From: Nomia melanderi
Lineage: Eukaryota; Arthropoda; Insecta; Hymenoptera; Halictidae
Assembly (NCBI RefSeq): GCF_051020985.1
Contig: NC_135012.1
Coordinates: forward strand, 9,674,451-9,738,450
Reading direction: 5' to 3'
Length of the DNA: 64,000 nucleotides
The position numbers and the translations under genes were made by a program. Positions 39,641-53,502 of the stretch are shown here, piece after piece (position 1 is the first letter of the stretch; each line of letters begins with the position of its first letter). The notes beneath the pieces are model-generated. The model saw nothing but the letters and a program-made list of their open reading frames with translations. It did not search any database and was not told the DNA's origin.

Positions 39641-42302
39641 TAAGATCGCTTTGGCATGGGTATAAAGAGATAAATAATCTGGTTACGAGCGTCTAATGAC
39701 ATTACGCGAGAGTAAAGTGGTAACGAGCGACTGTTGCTAATTTTTCATTTAAAGTTTAACGCCGAGACGGAGAATCCGGGCGCGGTTGTGGGGGGGGGGA
39801 CAGGGAGGTGGGACGCAAATGAAGCGCGCACTCGCAATCTCAACCGGATTATTTTGTAATTCAATAGCCCGTGGCCGACCAATCTCGGACTATTCTACTG
39901 GCCAATTCTGTTATTTACAGCTGTGTCGCAACGCCGTGAATTGTCATTATCGCGGCACGACTGTTAACGTTTTGTATCGATGACAGGGGAAGAAGATAAC
40001 GATGTCGATGACGACATTTACGCTCTCATATTTCATACGTGTAATTTGTATTTTGTAATTGATGGAATATAAGTATTCTTGAATATATTTTATTCGGTTT
40101 TAAATTTTATTTAAGTGATTAAGTGAAATTTTATTTAAACATTTTGAATAATGTTTTTTGTATTTGTTGTTTGGTCCTTGAAGCTGTTTTAGTTAATAAT
40201 TAGCTGATGACGTATTTAGTTAAAATCAGGAGTGGTTAAGAATTTTCAATTTTATTCGAATGATTTCTGGAATTGTTGAAATTGCTATTTGTTTCTGGTG
40301 TTATTTTAGTTCGTACGAAGAGAAATTGAATATTATAATACGATTATAGTTGGGTTTATATGCGAGCCAGTCTTCCATTTCGTTCCTTGTTAGCAAACAT
40401 TGTGCCGGAATCAATGAGAACAAGCGTTTTATAAGGTACTTCATATTTCACCCCTTTCAACGGGGAAACATTGAACCGAGGGATAGATTATTCGTCCATG
40501 CCATTTGATGTATAATTTACTTAAGAGGCACTCAATACTTCGGTTTCGAATTTAAGTCTCTGTTATTTGAAATTAAATATACGTTCCAAATTAAACAGGA
40601 ATTAAATACAAGCAGGAGTTCTCGTATTACAGATCCATTAGTAACCGGAGCAAGTTTCTATAGAAATCGTATTTTCTTAATAAATATTCCACGTGATTTA
40701 ACTATTTGATGGTAATGAAATTAAACTTTGATTCTGAAAGCAATTGAATGTTTTTTAGATACTCAATTATTCATATAAATTTATGAATTAAGGAGTTTTT
40801 GTTATATTTGTATATCTTTTGTGTTAGTGTTGAGGATTTAGAAATGTCTGAAATTAAGTTTGGAGAAATATTTTTAATATTACCTGAAATTTTAATATAA
40901 ATTAAAATATGGATATTTATTATAGGTAAACGAACTTCCGTTTTAAGTAAATATATATATATCAGTTTACTGATATTTATATATTAGGAGCATAGTCGCG
41001 AAGTTTGTCGGTAGTATAAGTTTCTTTTGCATAATGATGTTTACGATTTGACGTTCTGGAGCTGCAAACTTGCGGAGAACTTTCAATGAGTATAAGAAAA
41101 ATGGCTCAACAAGTTACACGCTGATATTACTCAATTTTTTAACGCGACGAGGAGCGGCAGAGAAAGTTTGCATTTCCACTGCAGTCCTCGTTTTATAATT
41201 TGCATTAAGCAATAATGCGTTTAAAATGTTAAAATTCTTTACTCCAAAATATAAATCAGATAAAATATTAATTATCTCTGTGTACATTCTAATCTTGATT
41301 AATTACGGTGCACTGTAAGCTTGATTAATTGTCACACAAGCAAAGTATAACATTCTTCTTCGTAATAAGGACTTATTAACAGAGACCGGACATTTGTATA
41401 AAACGAATATTTCACTAATTAAAAATTCTATGAACTTAATAATAAAATAGCAATTTCATTACGCTCGAACAAATGCTTCGTTTCATTTTATTTTCTGATG
41501 TTTATAATTCGATTGACCAGCATTTTGTTATTAACATTCAAATGTAGACACAAATATTCATAACAATTATAAATCATATTTCACTCTGCCGGTTCCAGTT
41601 TCTAGTTTGTATTACTTCCAGTCAGAAGAAAATCCAACTTTGGATTACGTTCATTGTTTCTTATAATACGAATCCAAAGTGTTTTAATTAAGTCCCTGAA
41701 GTAACAGATTGGATGGCATTACCGCAGGCTGGCATCTTAATAACTTATTAATTTTAACGTTTCCAACAAACGTCTCATTAACTTTTAAGGCATTTTTAAG
41801 CGGACGGCCTCGTATAATTCCGAAATATTCAATTCTTAATCGAACAATAATTACCCTCTCTTACCAACTTCACCTACAAACAAGATTCAATTCACAAAAA
41901 CCTTGAATTACACAATACATATTAACTTCTCCGCATTGTCCATTCCGTATTTTATCTGTCTTACTGTCACAAATTTTCATTCTCCACTAATTTCAAACTC
42001 CATTTAATTCTCTCATTAACACAACCCTCTTCTACACACCTCGAACACGCAAAAACATCGTTTGCCATCAATACAACAATCTCAAAAACCATATTCACGG
42101 TAGTCGGAACCATCGCAAAGGCTTGCAAATGAAACAATCACGAAAAAAATTGATCTCTCGCTTACACCGGCGTGCCCATGCACTCGAGCCGCACTGACCG
42201 TTCGGTTATCGAATCACTAGGTCGGCGAGCGTATCAAGGAATCACAATGAACCGAAACAAACAAAACTGAATAAAAAACAAAAAAGCGAACAACGAAAAA
42301 AA

Positions 42303-42314
42303 GGGGGGGGGGGG
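42303..42314. repeat. G12 homopolymer
   Basis: Twelve consecutive G, directly visible. A similar run of ten G lies at 39790-39799. Confidence 0.95.
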
Positions 42315-43651
42315 AGGAGTAAGGATCGAATGAATCTCATTACCACAATTTAGCAGTAAAAGCTCGGCGCGCCGTGAAATCGAATGAATTGGCCCTGTCC
42401 GGCCGAACACACCGGCAACAATCGATCAAGCCCACGTGCGAATAAATTTCAATTACACCTTTCCGAATGCAGGAGAGCCACTCCGCGAAAACAATTCCCG
42501 AACACCATTACAACAGGCCGGGTACGGGGTAGCACGAGCCCGATAACCCCTTTCCTATTAATGCAAGCGCTCCCGGGGTGGCTCGGTCGGCGCCGGTTCT
42601 GTGACTTCGCGGCGAGATTTCGGATATTCGAAGGAAAATGCAAATATCGCCGCGAAGTTTCGGCCAAGAAGACAGAAGACGCGTACGCGGCACGCCTACG
42701 CGCGCGCGCGCACCCCTGGCGCCGACATCCGCAGAGTCCGTCCGTGCATCCGGGCTTGTTTGTATTCCGCATTCAAGCTGTCTATAGGGAAATTGCGGCG
42801 TCACCCGGGGCCTCCGAAATCTATGAACACGTCTCTGACCTATGATCGTTCCCGGTCGCCTCTCACCACTTGTACTCGCCGTCTCATTAGCCCCTTTAAT
42901 CTGACTCGGGGACCTCATTGCTAAGAGGCTCAGGCCGCGCCCGCGGTTTTACTCTAAATTGCTCCCTGAATTTTGGCCGTCTCCTGTGAAAATGTACCGT
43001 CGAGTCACCGAGACTTCGACGACCGTCAAGGTTTTTGCGTTGCTGTGAATTGGTTTGAATTTTGCGCTTTTTGGTTTCGGGGATGCTGGATGAGTTATGT
43101 GAAATTTGAAGTGTCTTTCTAGGGGTAGGTTAGTTGGATCGATGTTGTTGGAATATTGATTTTTTTGGAGATTACTGTTAACCTGTTAACCTAAGGGATT
43201 TAGTTTAAAAAATTGTTTGCGCGTAATAAAATAGAGAAATGAAGTGAGTACTCGTCACACGCTGTTAACTGATTAATACTGGGTGATCTAATTAGGCGAT
43301 GTCTCTCTTTTGGAAGTATGAACATTGGGAATACTTTCTTCTTTTAATTGGAGAAACAACGAATATCTTTTTGAGGTATATTTGGTTACGTAAAATGGTG
43401 TCTTTTGATGTTTTGGTTGAAAATATATGATAATATTTTCAGGATATTTTAAATTGGAATAGAGGAAATTATAAGTTGTCACTATAGCTTGAATTAGAAT
43501 TTTTTAGAAAATTTATGCGAATTGAAATGATTTTTTAATTCTTCGCTTTTATGTTATAGGAAATTAAAAAAGAGGTACGATTACTTTCCACTCATTTCAA
43601 CAACATTCGACCTAATCTCAATAATATATTGTTCCAAAATCCATATTTTAA

Positions 43652-43826
43652 CCAAAAATAAAGGAACATAGTCTATTGTAAAAATTCAATATTGCAGTTT
43701 CAAATATCATATTATCAAATACTTATCTGTACAATAAAAATACCTATCTTAAATAAGTGTTTAATAATATAATATTTAAAACTGCAACATTAAATTCTAC
43801 TACAGATAATGTTCCTTTATTTTTGG
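43652..43826. repeat. Long inverted repeat / hairpin element (75-bp arms)
   Basis: The left arm starts CCAAAAATAAAGGAACATAG, and the right arm ends ATGTTCCTTTATTTTTGG as its reverse complement. Inner parts also pair (TTGCAGTTT-AAATAT-ATATTAT with ATAATAT-ATATTT-AAACTGCAA), down to ACTTAT/ATAAGT around a loop of about 26 bases. This could be a foldback MITE. No other copy was found in the window. Confidence 0.88.
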
Positions 43827-43845
43827 TATTTCAAAAGTGTTAACT

Positions 43846-44015
43846 GAATTCTAAATTTTAAGTAGATTAACTCTCTACATATATAAATTCCAAAAAATCT
43901 CTCTCACGAATTTCTAACTAATTACCTGGAACATCTACATCATACAGATAGCATACTTTTTCTACAAACAATACAGTGAAACCTATATCACACACCCCTA
44001 AATCCAGTACATTAA
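43846..44015. repeat. Near-identical 170-bp direct repeat, copy 1
   Basis: Runs from GAATTCTAAATTTTAAGTAG to AATCCAGTACATTAA and matches 49248-49412 with only a few substitutions and small deletions (CACACACCCC against CACCCC). No coding potential and no clear terminal inverted repeats. Confidence 0.95.
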
Positions 44016-44386
44016 AGACGATTGCAAGTTGTGAATAGGACGAAGGCTCTTATTGTTACGAAAAAACTACCAAATGTACGATAAGTCTTAGAAAACGTAA
44101 AAAGTGTATACAAACTAAAACCACGATGGTTTAAGGGCTCGAACGAAACGGTAAGGCTATAAGTGGCCTTAACAGATAATTCTTTATTTTCACGAAGAAA
44201 AGTCTGTTCATCGGAACATTATACTTTCAAGATTCACTTTCCCTCTGTCTTACATCGTCCCGACGAAATGCCACAATTCACTTCGTTTTCATGACGCCGG
44301 ATCGCTTTGTTAGTTATTGTTGCGAGTTTCACCACGAATTTATCAGGTCACGGGTGCAATTTTTCTAACGTGAATGTCCTCGACAG

Positions 44387-44572
44387 GTCGGCTGGGTGAA
44401 AGCGGACACTAAGGCAATCCAGGCGATCCACGAGCACGTAATAACTCATAACAAGAGGATCTCAGTGTCCCATAGTGATCACACGATGTGGAATCTCCAC
44501 ATAAAGGGCGTGCAACTGGAGGACGAAGGCGTCTATATGTGTCAGATTAACACGAATCCCATGAAATGGCAA
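44387..44572 (+). CDS. DIP/lachesin-type Ig protein, exon 3 (second half of Ig1)
   Basis: Acceptor GACAG before and donor CAA|GTAAGT after. The exon is exactly 62 codons in phase 0 (residues 60-121). It starts VGWVKADTKAI, with the core Ig Trp at about residue 62. It then carries the HEHVITHNKRISVSH strand segment, the MWNLHIKGVQ strand and the hallmark EDEGVYMCQINTNPM motif, whose Cys (about residue 111) pairs with the one in exon 2. This KADTKAI...YMCQINT-PM arrangement is characteristic of insect DIPs and related lachesin/IgLON proteins. The residues lie in the face that contacts Dpr partners in this family. No stop or frameshift is present and the splice junction to exon 4 is in phase, so the gene appears functional. 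Confidence 0.95.
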
Positions 44573-46617
44573 GTAAGTCGATGACGCGAGTTCGAAAAAG
44601 CTGTAAAACGCTGTCCACTTTACCTTTTTCTGTGTCACGGTTTAACAAGAGGTTTACGGAACGCAATTTGTTGCATATTGAATTTTGTAAACGTTATTTG
44701 GTAGAGTAAATCAAAATTTGCAGTCCTAGGAATATATATCTTAATCTTCTATGTTTAAATTTTTAATTTTCAAGATCCAGATGAACGAACAGCGACTGAG
44801 TTTTAAATTGATATTAAAAGTGAAGGTTTTTATAAAGAAACTTGGGTACAGTGACGAATATACAAATATATAAATTTTGTATATTTTTCAACGATTGTCT
44901 CATGAATTTCAATTCCTATTTTTGTACTATATTATTTAGAGGAATATAGATTGAAAAGTTACGAACACCAGGTGACATGTTAAAAACTGCAATAAAAATG
45001 GAAATCTTTTCAATATACATTGCAATTTGGTGTACTCTGAACTATCAGTATTTGTTACGTAATAATTGATTAAAAGCTATTGATTGAACACTATTGTATA
45101 CAAATTTATACGTTTCTATGTTTTTATAATTCAATTATTGTTATACTTTCTATATTGATATTAATCGAGTTGATTTCCAACAAAAGTTGCCCATATTTAT
45201 ATGCTCATCCTTGTACACAAGAATTATATGCATGATACATTTACATTAATTGTCAAAAATTATTACAGTTACTATGTGTCTATTTTTAAATTTATAAAAA
45301 AATAACTGAAAATTTAAAGCAATACGACCAGTAACATACGTGGGAAATTAATTTTAGAAAATTTAATTGTAATACCACACTTAACTATCGTCCGCTAAAA
45401 TTGGTACAACAGTCGCGCAATAAAAACTTTATGAAATTTCATTGTAAAAAACATTACGACGGTGCATGGAAAATCCCTCTGTAATTAGTGCATATTTATG
45501 CACAGCCGCATTTTCATTGTCTAATTTATAAGCGTCGTGACTGAAGCAAAAATGAATTCCCTTTGAATAAGGTTTTACGAGGTTTAAAACAATTTTACAT
45601 GATTAAATTTGAAATTTCAAATTAACGCGGAAAATCCGCCGTCCACAATAATGTAAATTTACCGTTATTTATTATTCCGTTTCTTCTATAATGTATCGGC
45701 GAGAAATGAAATATCTCGTTTGAAACGTACTCCCAGCGAAAGGAAAAAGATTCTCAAAGGGAGCGAACTGATTCCGGTTCTAACGCAGGTCTTTATGCAT
45801 TAAAAATGGCCAAACAAAAATTCTGTCAAGTAGCTCGCGGAACTTTATATCCCCGGGTTTAGTCTCCTGATCCTTCATCAAAGTTATTTTCGATTTCTTT
45901 GAGCATTTGGCTCTTCCCTTTCAAATTAAATGGTTTGTACAGTTCGAAGAGTTCATGAACTTCGAGACTTCGGAGTTTTATTAAATTCACGTCAAAACAC
46001 CTGGAAATTATTTTTTGTCCATGTAAGAAAGTTCGGAGAATGTCTGGCGGTCTTGAAGCTTTGAAATGTTGATGAAAATATATTTTGAATTTAATTTTTC
46101 ATAATGTGTTCTGTGGATATATAATTTCGCACATGTAAGTGAGAATATAATTACCCTACCAAACAAAATGTTTAATCAATGATGTTTTCATTTCTGGAAT
46201 TATCTGCACGAATAATAATTAAATTTGAGCAACGAAGCCCCGGGGTTCAAAATCATTAATTAAATATTGTGAACAGTAAATTTAATTCATATTTTGCATT
46301 TTTATTTTATTTTAAACTTTTCCTTTTTTTTATAACAACATGAAGGAATTAATGAATATTATTATGCATAAATTCTTAGAAAACTGTGGATTTGAATAAA
46401 ATCGAGAATTCACGAAGAATTTGCATTATTACTTAAACTTCTCGAAAATTATATACAACACATGGAAAACAGAAAAATAAGAAAAATAATCTACATATCA
46501 TTCCTTGTAAAAAACAAAATTCGAAACCCATAATGTTTACTAACAAAATCATTTTATATTTATCCTCCCCAAATATGAATGTTAATTACAAGATACACCA
46601 ACGTCGAAATATTTTGT

Positions 46618-46835
46618 TTAACACTAAAATTACCGAGCAGTTATATTAACATTTCGATATTCCTCTAGAAACTCCAAATAGTGCATCTACTGAGACTTTT
46701 ATTATTTACAATTTAGTTCGAGTATTGTTACATGAATTTCTTTAATAATTTCTCAAAGTCTGTTATCTTCTTAATAATTGAAAAGGAGAAATCGGGAACG
46801 GCTCGGTTTGACCCGCCCGGTAGTTTTAGTGTTAA
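46618..46835 (-). mobile_element. TTAA MITE, family A, copy 4 (best ends)
   Basis: A 218-bp element: TTAA-CACTAAAATTACCGAGCAG at the left and CCGCCCGGTAGTTTTAGTG-TTAA at the right. The ends are near-perfect inverted repeats of about 19 bp between exact TTAA duplications. The interior matches the other family A copies in reverse orientation. This is the clearest member and defines the family termini. Confidence 0.9.
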
Positions 46836-49247
46836 ATGGAATTCAAGTTCGGAGTTAAAATACTTCTTCGTCGGCAGCGTTGTTGCACGGAATTTCTAAA
46901 ATTTACCATTGTTACAGAATTGTTTTTCAAGAACCCGGTGGTACGAATATTTCAGTCCTTTCCCGTGGATATCCGAGAGCGCGCGCGGCAAAGAGGATTT
47001 AACTTAGGTTTAGATGGGGGCGAAAAAGGCAATTTACTTAGGCACAGCTGGCTATCGGACATGTTTAGCCGCTTGCTGTTTCGAGCGTTTTCAGTAACTA
47101 AGCGGTCGGAATCAGAGCTTTCTGCGAACAGTTTAGCCGGCAGGACGAATCGCGGTAAGCCGAGAAACTCGGTGAAATAACTAATTGGAAACGGTACCGC
47201 CGACACTATTTAGATCGATAAAGTTCCGGGATGCACGTCGTTTGTGGAACCCATCAATTCCAATTAGGTGACTCTCTGCGTTGCTTCGGTACGATCTTTC
47301 ACACGATATCAAATTCCTTCATTGCGATTGGTTTAATCCGCATACTTTAATTTATTGCTTGTTACGTAATATCAATGGGAGCGCTTGTTACGGAGGGAAG
47401 TGAAACAAAGAAATTAGGCGAATCAAATTAATTGAATTAATTACTCAGGTGAGAAGGGCAACGTTGGAAGACAATGTTATAAATGAAATTTGGTTGGCTT
47501 TGAAGGCCTAAAATATTTCTTTACGCAATTATATATTTAGATCAATAAAGACTTGTAATGATCGTGTATATGGATTATAATTCAGTTAAGTAGTATTATT
47601 TGTATTGATACATTAACGAAAAATATTGATTGATAAGATATATCATTTAGAAGTATAAAAGCATGTTTAATTTTTCGTATTGATTATTAAAAAATTGTTT
47701 TTTACATCGAAGACTTTCCGTTCTCAGTAGTTTATCAACATATTTGACGACCCAGATATTTTTGGTGGCTGTTCCCCGTAAATATAAAAACGTACAGCTA
47801 CAGAGAAAATGCGTTGAATATTTATCGGTGTTCTACTTGCATGCAAAATATCGTTACAATCAGCGCGTGCTAGTTGGGTGATGTCCCTAGCGAGTATTAG
47901 TTACCTTCGACGTAACAATCTCTACAAGTATCGAAGATATTTCTCTGGAGACGCTGAAGCACCGCATTCCAGGAAACTTAACAAGCCGTCTCCTCTAGTT
48001 CTGGAATGTCAGCTCCCGTTTATGAACACCTTGAAAATAATGCTTAGATTTCACCTCGTTTCGTCCACGGGGAAATTTGCGGCCATTAGAATCGCTTATA
48101 CAGTAAATACATCATCGTGGAAATCGAAGGCATCCGAAATTAATATATCATGATAAAACAATAATTTTATAATTTACACTTTATAATTCCTTTCATATTT
48201 AAATTTAAAAAAACCAATTTTGTTAATCATTCGACAAAGTAAAACTTTTATATTGATTCTAGGAGTAAATACATTGTCGAAGTTAAAACTTCATGTATTT
48301 TCCTTTAATCAACGTGGTCCATCGTCGGATTTCAATGCCTCCCCTGTATCCCTCCTCCCCAATCAATGGGACGATAAATAATTTGCTGTTTTCTAAGACA
48401 CCGTGACGCCAGGCACTTATCCTCCCATGAAACTTGTATTCCATCAGCATAGATAGAGCGTGGGAGGGGTCTCGATCCGAACGCGTGCATAAAATTTTTA
48501 TTTTCGCATACCTTCCACCCTTTCTGCCTTTCAGACGTGCGCCGGGGCGGGGCGAGAGGGGGATAACCTTGCATAAAATTGACGAGCAGCGAGACGAGCC
48601 ATTCCCGGTGGGTTGGCTAAAAATTTCAACGCATCCGCAAAAGTGGACGTTCTCGACGATGCCGAGCTCTTAGCGGCGAATGGTCTACCCTCGCGAGCAA
48701 TCCCGGCGAGCCGATAAACCAGGGACCGTTCTCTGTCTCGCAGTTTCTTCATTACGCGAAATCAAACTTGTTAATGCTCTCGGATGCCTCTTTCGTCTGA
48801 TTTTTCCTTACAGTGTCGTTGATTGATTATATTTCTATATATAGTGATCCCGGATGAGCCACCGAGTTTATAGTGGAGCTATTATTATAGATATTGAAAA
48901 TGTGGATCTTCTAACAATATAAAAATGTTTAATAACGTAAGCAAGTTGATAATTAGTAGGAATTATTAGGTTGTGATGGTTATAATTGAATTGTAATTAG
49001 GTCGAATGATTAGTAGTTGTTCATCTTTGCTTCTAATGAATAAGTGTTGTGTGAAACGTTTGAGATTTTCGTAGGAGCTTGTGTGTTAACTGTACTCTCA
49101 TAATTAATCATATATTTCTAATTATATGTCTATAATTAACTATATTTCTACATTACATTCCCATGGTCATTGGCACAACTTAAGACGTAGAAATATTCCG
49201 ACAGAAATTTCAAGTGTCAACTGATTCCCCATTATATCGAGAACAAT

Positions 49248-49412
49248 GAATTCTAAATTTTAAGTAGATTAACTCTCTACATATATAAATTCTAAAAATC
49301 TCTCTCACGAATTTCTAACTAATTACCCGGAACATCTACACCATACAGATAGCATACTTTTTCTACAAACAACACAGTGAAACCTATATCACCCCTAAAT
49401 CCAGTACATTAA
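49248..49412. repeat. Near-identical 170-bp direct repeat, copy 2
   Basis: Partner of 43846-44015, same orientation, about 5.4 kb downstream across the Ig1 exon 3. The hairpin element found just before copy 1 is absent here. Confidence 0.95.
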
Positions 49413-52400
49413 TATGCCATTGGAAATGGCATTGCACCCTCTCACCCAATCATCCAAAATTCACGCGAATGTCTCCACTAATTCGATCAACCACACACTC
49501 CCGTCCCACGAAGAATCACTCAGCCTTACTGAAATCTACTCCCGCGCCTTTTAGCGGCGAATCTCGCTAGCGGTAAGAATCCCACGGGGAAGGGACGCCT
49601 TTAACAAGCTATTTTCTCTAACGCACAAAACGTCACCTTTCATTCCCCCGACTTTCGACGAAACCCCCGGCCATCCACGAGTCAAGGCACGCCTGCAGAC
49701 ACACTCCGCAAAGTACCCCTCCCCGCGCCCTGCCGAGCCCTCTTCTTTCAGTCTACCAGCCCCGGACTCCGGCAAAGTGTGATATGGTACGAGATAGAGT
49801 CTCGAGACTTTCCTTTGAGATCTAATTTTCCGACATTTCAGATTGAATCCGAGCTCACAGATCTCTCCCCTGTACCTGTCCAGGCCTCCTTCTATCTATC
49901 CGGCTGTCCCCCTCTCTCGTCCCTCCGTTCGCGGAAGAAACGGTAATCTTAAATAGTGCAACAGCCGCTGCGATGGTTGCCAAGTTAGCTCCCCGCTAGG
50001 TCTCTAAGTAATGAACGCGGGAAACACCGGCGAAAATGCATCAGTCAATCGGTGGGAAACCCTTCCGCCCTCTGAATGCCTCCGTCCGTCCCTTTTCGTT
50101 CGGCTGGGGCTCCGACCCTCCGAGGAATTCGTCGCCGCCTAACGTCCTCCCCCTCCGGAGTGGCAAAACTCGAACCCCCGAATTCTATGAGCAGTTTCGT
50201 TTCGGCTAACTGTATTTCTCTGCTCGTTTCCGCGCGATTCCAATGTGGCGTCGCGTCGTGACGCCCCCACCCTTCGAGCACACTTATCGCTTCAACTGCG
50301 CGGATAACAAACTACAGTTCGGGATGTTTATGGGAGAGACGAAAGGAAATCTTTACTCCTACGAAAGGGTCCGCGCTAGCTTTCCGGCTTACGCGGCTTG
50401 GGGTTAATAGAAGACAGTGTTCTTGTTCTCGAGCGGCGGCGGTTACATTGTGCGGAATAAGGGAGGCGCGTTTGTTTCGATGCCGCCGGTTTTCCGATTG
50501 ATCCGGGTTTTTCGAACCTCGGTAATTTACTTTGGGGATTCTTGAGGTGGCGACGGTGTCTTGTTAGGGTGTTCAGGGGGTTTCGGGTGTTTCGGGGTGG
50601 TAGAAGCTTGCGGTGCTTAGTTAATCGTAAGTCATTCTATGTTTTTGAATTTTTTAATATCTTCTTAAAGAAAATGTAATATTTTTGTAAAATTGAAAGT
50701 AAGAAAGTAGAGCTGTAGGTACGTTAGGTATATTATTAATAATGAGTAATAAATAAATATTAGTGGTATTTTGAATATTTCGTGAGAAAAAGGGTGGTGT
50801 CTCAAAGAGGGTTGAGTATCACTGATTTGTACTGTGTGTGATCTAATAAATAAAGTTTGTTAGTTTTTCATAGTATTGGTGCTATTATTTTATTAATTTA
50901 ACTATTGTGTAGAGTGTTTCATAGACTTACTGTCTCACATGAATAATGAAATGTAACAAATAGTTTATAAATGTTTCGTTAAAGAATTCTAACATTATTT
51001 TATTCTTCAGTTCTTATCTTGTAACTTTTCTGCGTGAAATTTATTATTCCAAAGATTATAAACAATGTAATAAGGGAAACGAAAGAGAGAAATATTTTTG
51101 AAAGGTTGACGAAGGTAAATTGCAATGAAGTCTAGAAGAGTGCACAGAAGAAGATCGAATAATAAGAAATCTCCGAATAGTCTGGTTCCCGTTAATTGCA
51201 TTTCCTGCTAGTTTCCGTGCCATCACGGCGGTTGCCGATCTTTTCCACAGAAATAGAAAATTCCACGAATTTGATAAGATATATTTACACCTTGAACCTT
51301 AAATTATGAAAGAAAGAAACGTTATTAACGTTCAGTATTCTCTAATGTAATATGTCGCTAACAATTTATTCAAACCATTAGTATTCTAGTTAAGCTACTT
51401 AATATTTCATTTTAACAATTTAATGATAGTAATTCCATGAATTAAAGTAAGTGTCATTTGCTAAATAAAAGGGACATATTCAATGGACGAAAATGAATTT
51501 GTAACATGATTGTAACAGTAATAAATTAATTATACATTTCTCTTTAAGAATTCTTTCAATGTTAGTATTGTTGAATATTGAATAATAGTGAGATACATGA
51601 TTTTCCATAAATAGAAAAATGTCTTTTAAAAATTCTTAGCGAGTCCAGATTAAAATATTTCCATGTCGATCAAAATAATCCTCGTGACGTTGTCACCCTG
51701 TATTAAAGTTTAACGAGATACCCTCTGCATTTTCTGAAATGCAAGGGTTCACATTTTTCTATGAAAAATTGTTAAAAGTTGAATGGGAAATCGCACAAAC
51801 AGCATCAATTTCAAATTTCTCATTTACACCGCAGATTTATATGCAAATTCGTAATGTTATAGGTGGATCTATAAAAACAGAATATATAAACAGGGATTTA
51901 ATACTTATCTGATGAGATCCATCGAATTTACAAGTAAGATGAACAAATTATCCGCTGTCAATTTTTCAAATATTAACATTTTATTTTTAACGAACAAATA
52001 TTCAAAATTATTTAACTACAGCAAGTATACTTGAAAATGTTAAGTTTCCTACGTCAATGTTTTCTCTCTTTCAATGAATTTTCTATTTTTTTCGTTATCA
52101 CTAGATTCATTAAAGTTGAAAATAATTAGCATAATGGATGTGGACCATCTGTCTTCAGTGTATCCAGTTAATTTGAAGTCTGACCATTTGAACATTTAAT
52201 AAGTATTATATTGAATACTACGCAGACTCCGGTGATACGAGGTCACCGGAAATTTATTTTTGTAACTCATTGGTTTCAATATCCTTAACCGGTCACGATG
52301 TTTTAGCAGGAATATCTATTTTCATTGAATATATATATATATAGTTTTGCCTGATCACTACACTTTATTCAATTGGAGTAATGTTCATTAAATATGTTAG

Positions 52401-53454
52401 TACTTTATTTATCAAGAATCAGATGATAGAATTTCAAAACTAACAGACAACTTTAATAAATTATTAATTCTTTAATAAATTATTACATACAAACAGCGAT
52501 TAGAAAAATTACATTTTCTCAACGTACCAGGACTCTACAAAATTTTCAGACAACAGATTTGTCACTATGCTTTACATTAATAATATTTCACTTTTTAATA
52601 CTGGTAATGTTCATATCCTCTAGCTTCTGAACTTTCTCCTTTCTCTAAACGACGTAAACAATAACAGTAATCATAAATATGAATGGTAAGCTTTCAATAA
52701 TTAAAACTTTCTAAAATTAAAATAATTGCCTTAATTAAATACAAATTAAAGAGTCAAAATTTTTCATCAAAATTGGTTTCAATCCTCCTGCCTCTGCTAG
52801 ATTCTAAATAAAAATTTTGTTGGCTGGACATATCAAAATATTAATTCACTCCAAATATAAAATCTAAATAAAAAACTTCAAGTCATCGACTACGTTTCCA
52901 ATAATAGTTAACCCACCACACTCAAAAGTTTTCTTACCACATATACTCATCATTCTCCAATAAAACATTAACAAAATCATCGACAGTACTAAACAAAAAC
53001 AACACGTACACAAATCAATAGATACATCCATTTTATTCCAACATCCCATATTTGATCACGTTCCACAAAACTCGCTATCAACTATCGAATCCCACGATCT
53101 CTCTATACCAAGTCAAACGTCACCTACAAGTCATCCCCATTGCAAACAATCAAATCACCGAGCACCGAGCTCAAAACAACTTAGACCTCAGAATCGCGGT
53201 ACAAGTAAACCGATTCCCATAACTCACCCCATCCGGCGCATTTATTGTATCAACATCCCCGATCGAGCGATTCCCAGGTAAGCAATAATTAATTTACGGA
53301 ACGAAGCCGTAGTTTCATAATTCACTGCCGCGACACCGTCAAGTTAACGTGCTCGGGCACGTGTCTGCCTGTCACCGAACTGTCACGCGGAGGATAAGAG
53401 AGACGCGCGAAGCGAAGCTATGCAAGATCGTTGGAAAGCTGCAAGTGTGGCACG

Positions 53455-53502
53455 ACGTGGCGTGGCGAGGCGAGGCGAGGCGTTGCGAGGCGAGGCGTTG
53501 CG
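53455..53502. repeat. GGCGA-type minisatellite
   Basis: A run of GGCGA and GGCGTTGC units in a GC-rich block, directly visible. The open frame with repeated Arg, Glu and Ala residues across it is a product of the repeat. Confidence 0.9.

Larger units (their letters stand above)
35057..44386 (+). other. Intron 2 of the DIP-like gene, about 9.3 kb
   Basis: Bounded by GTAAGT at 35057 and the acceptor CCTCGACAG ending at 44386. It splits Ig1 between the first disulfide Cys and the core Trp. Contents are two tandem repeat clusters (about 35.2-35.7 and 38.7-39.6 kb), a hairpin at 43.7 kb and a GC-rich patch at about 42.4-43.0 kb with a 12-base G run at 42303. No additional exon was seen. Confidence 0.75.

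Noticed and set aside
42384..42924. Several overlapping frames of 107-153 codons on both strands
   Set aside because: They lie in a GC/CpG-rich patch where stop codons are rare. None shows a known domain and they contradict one another.
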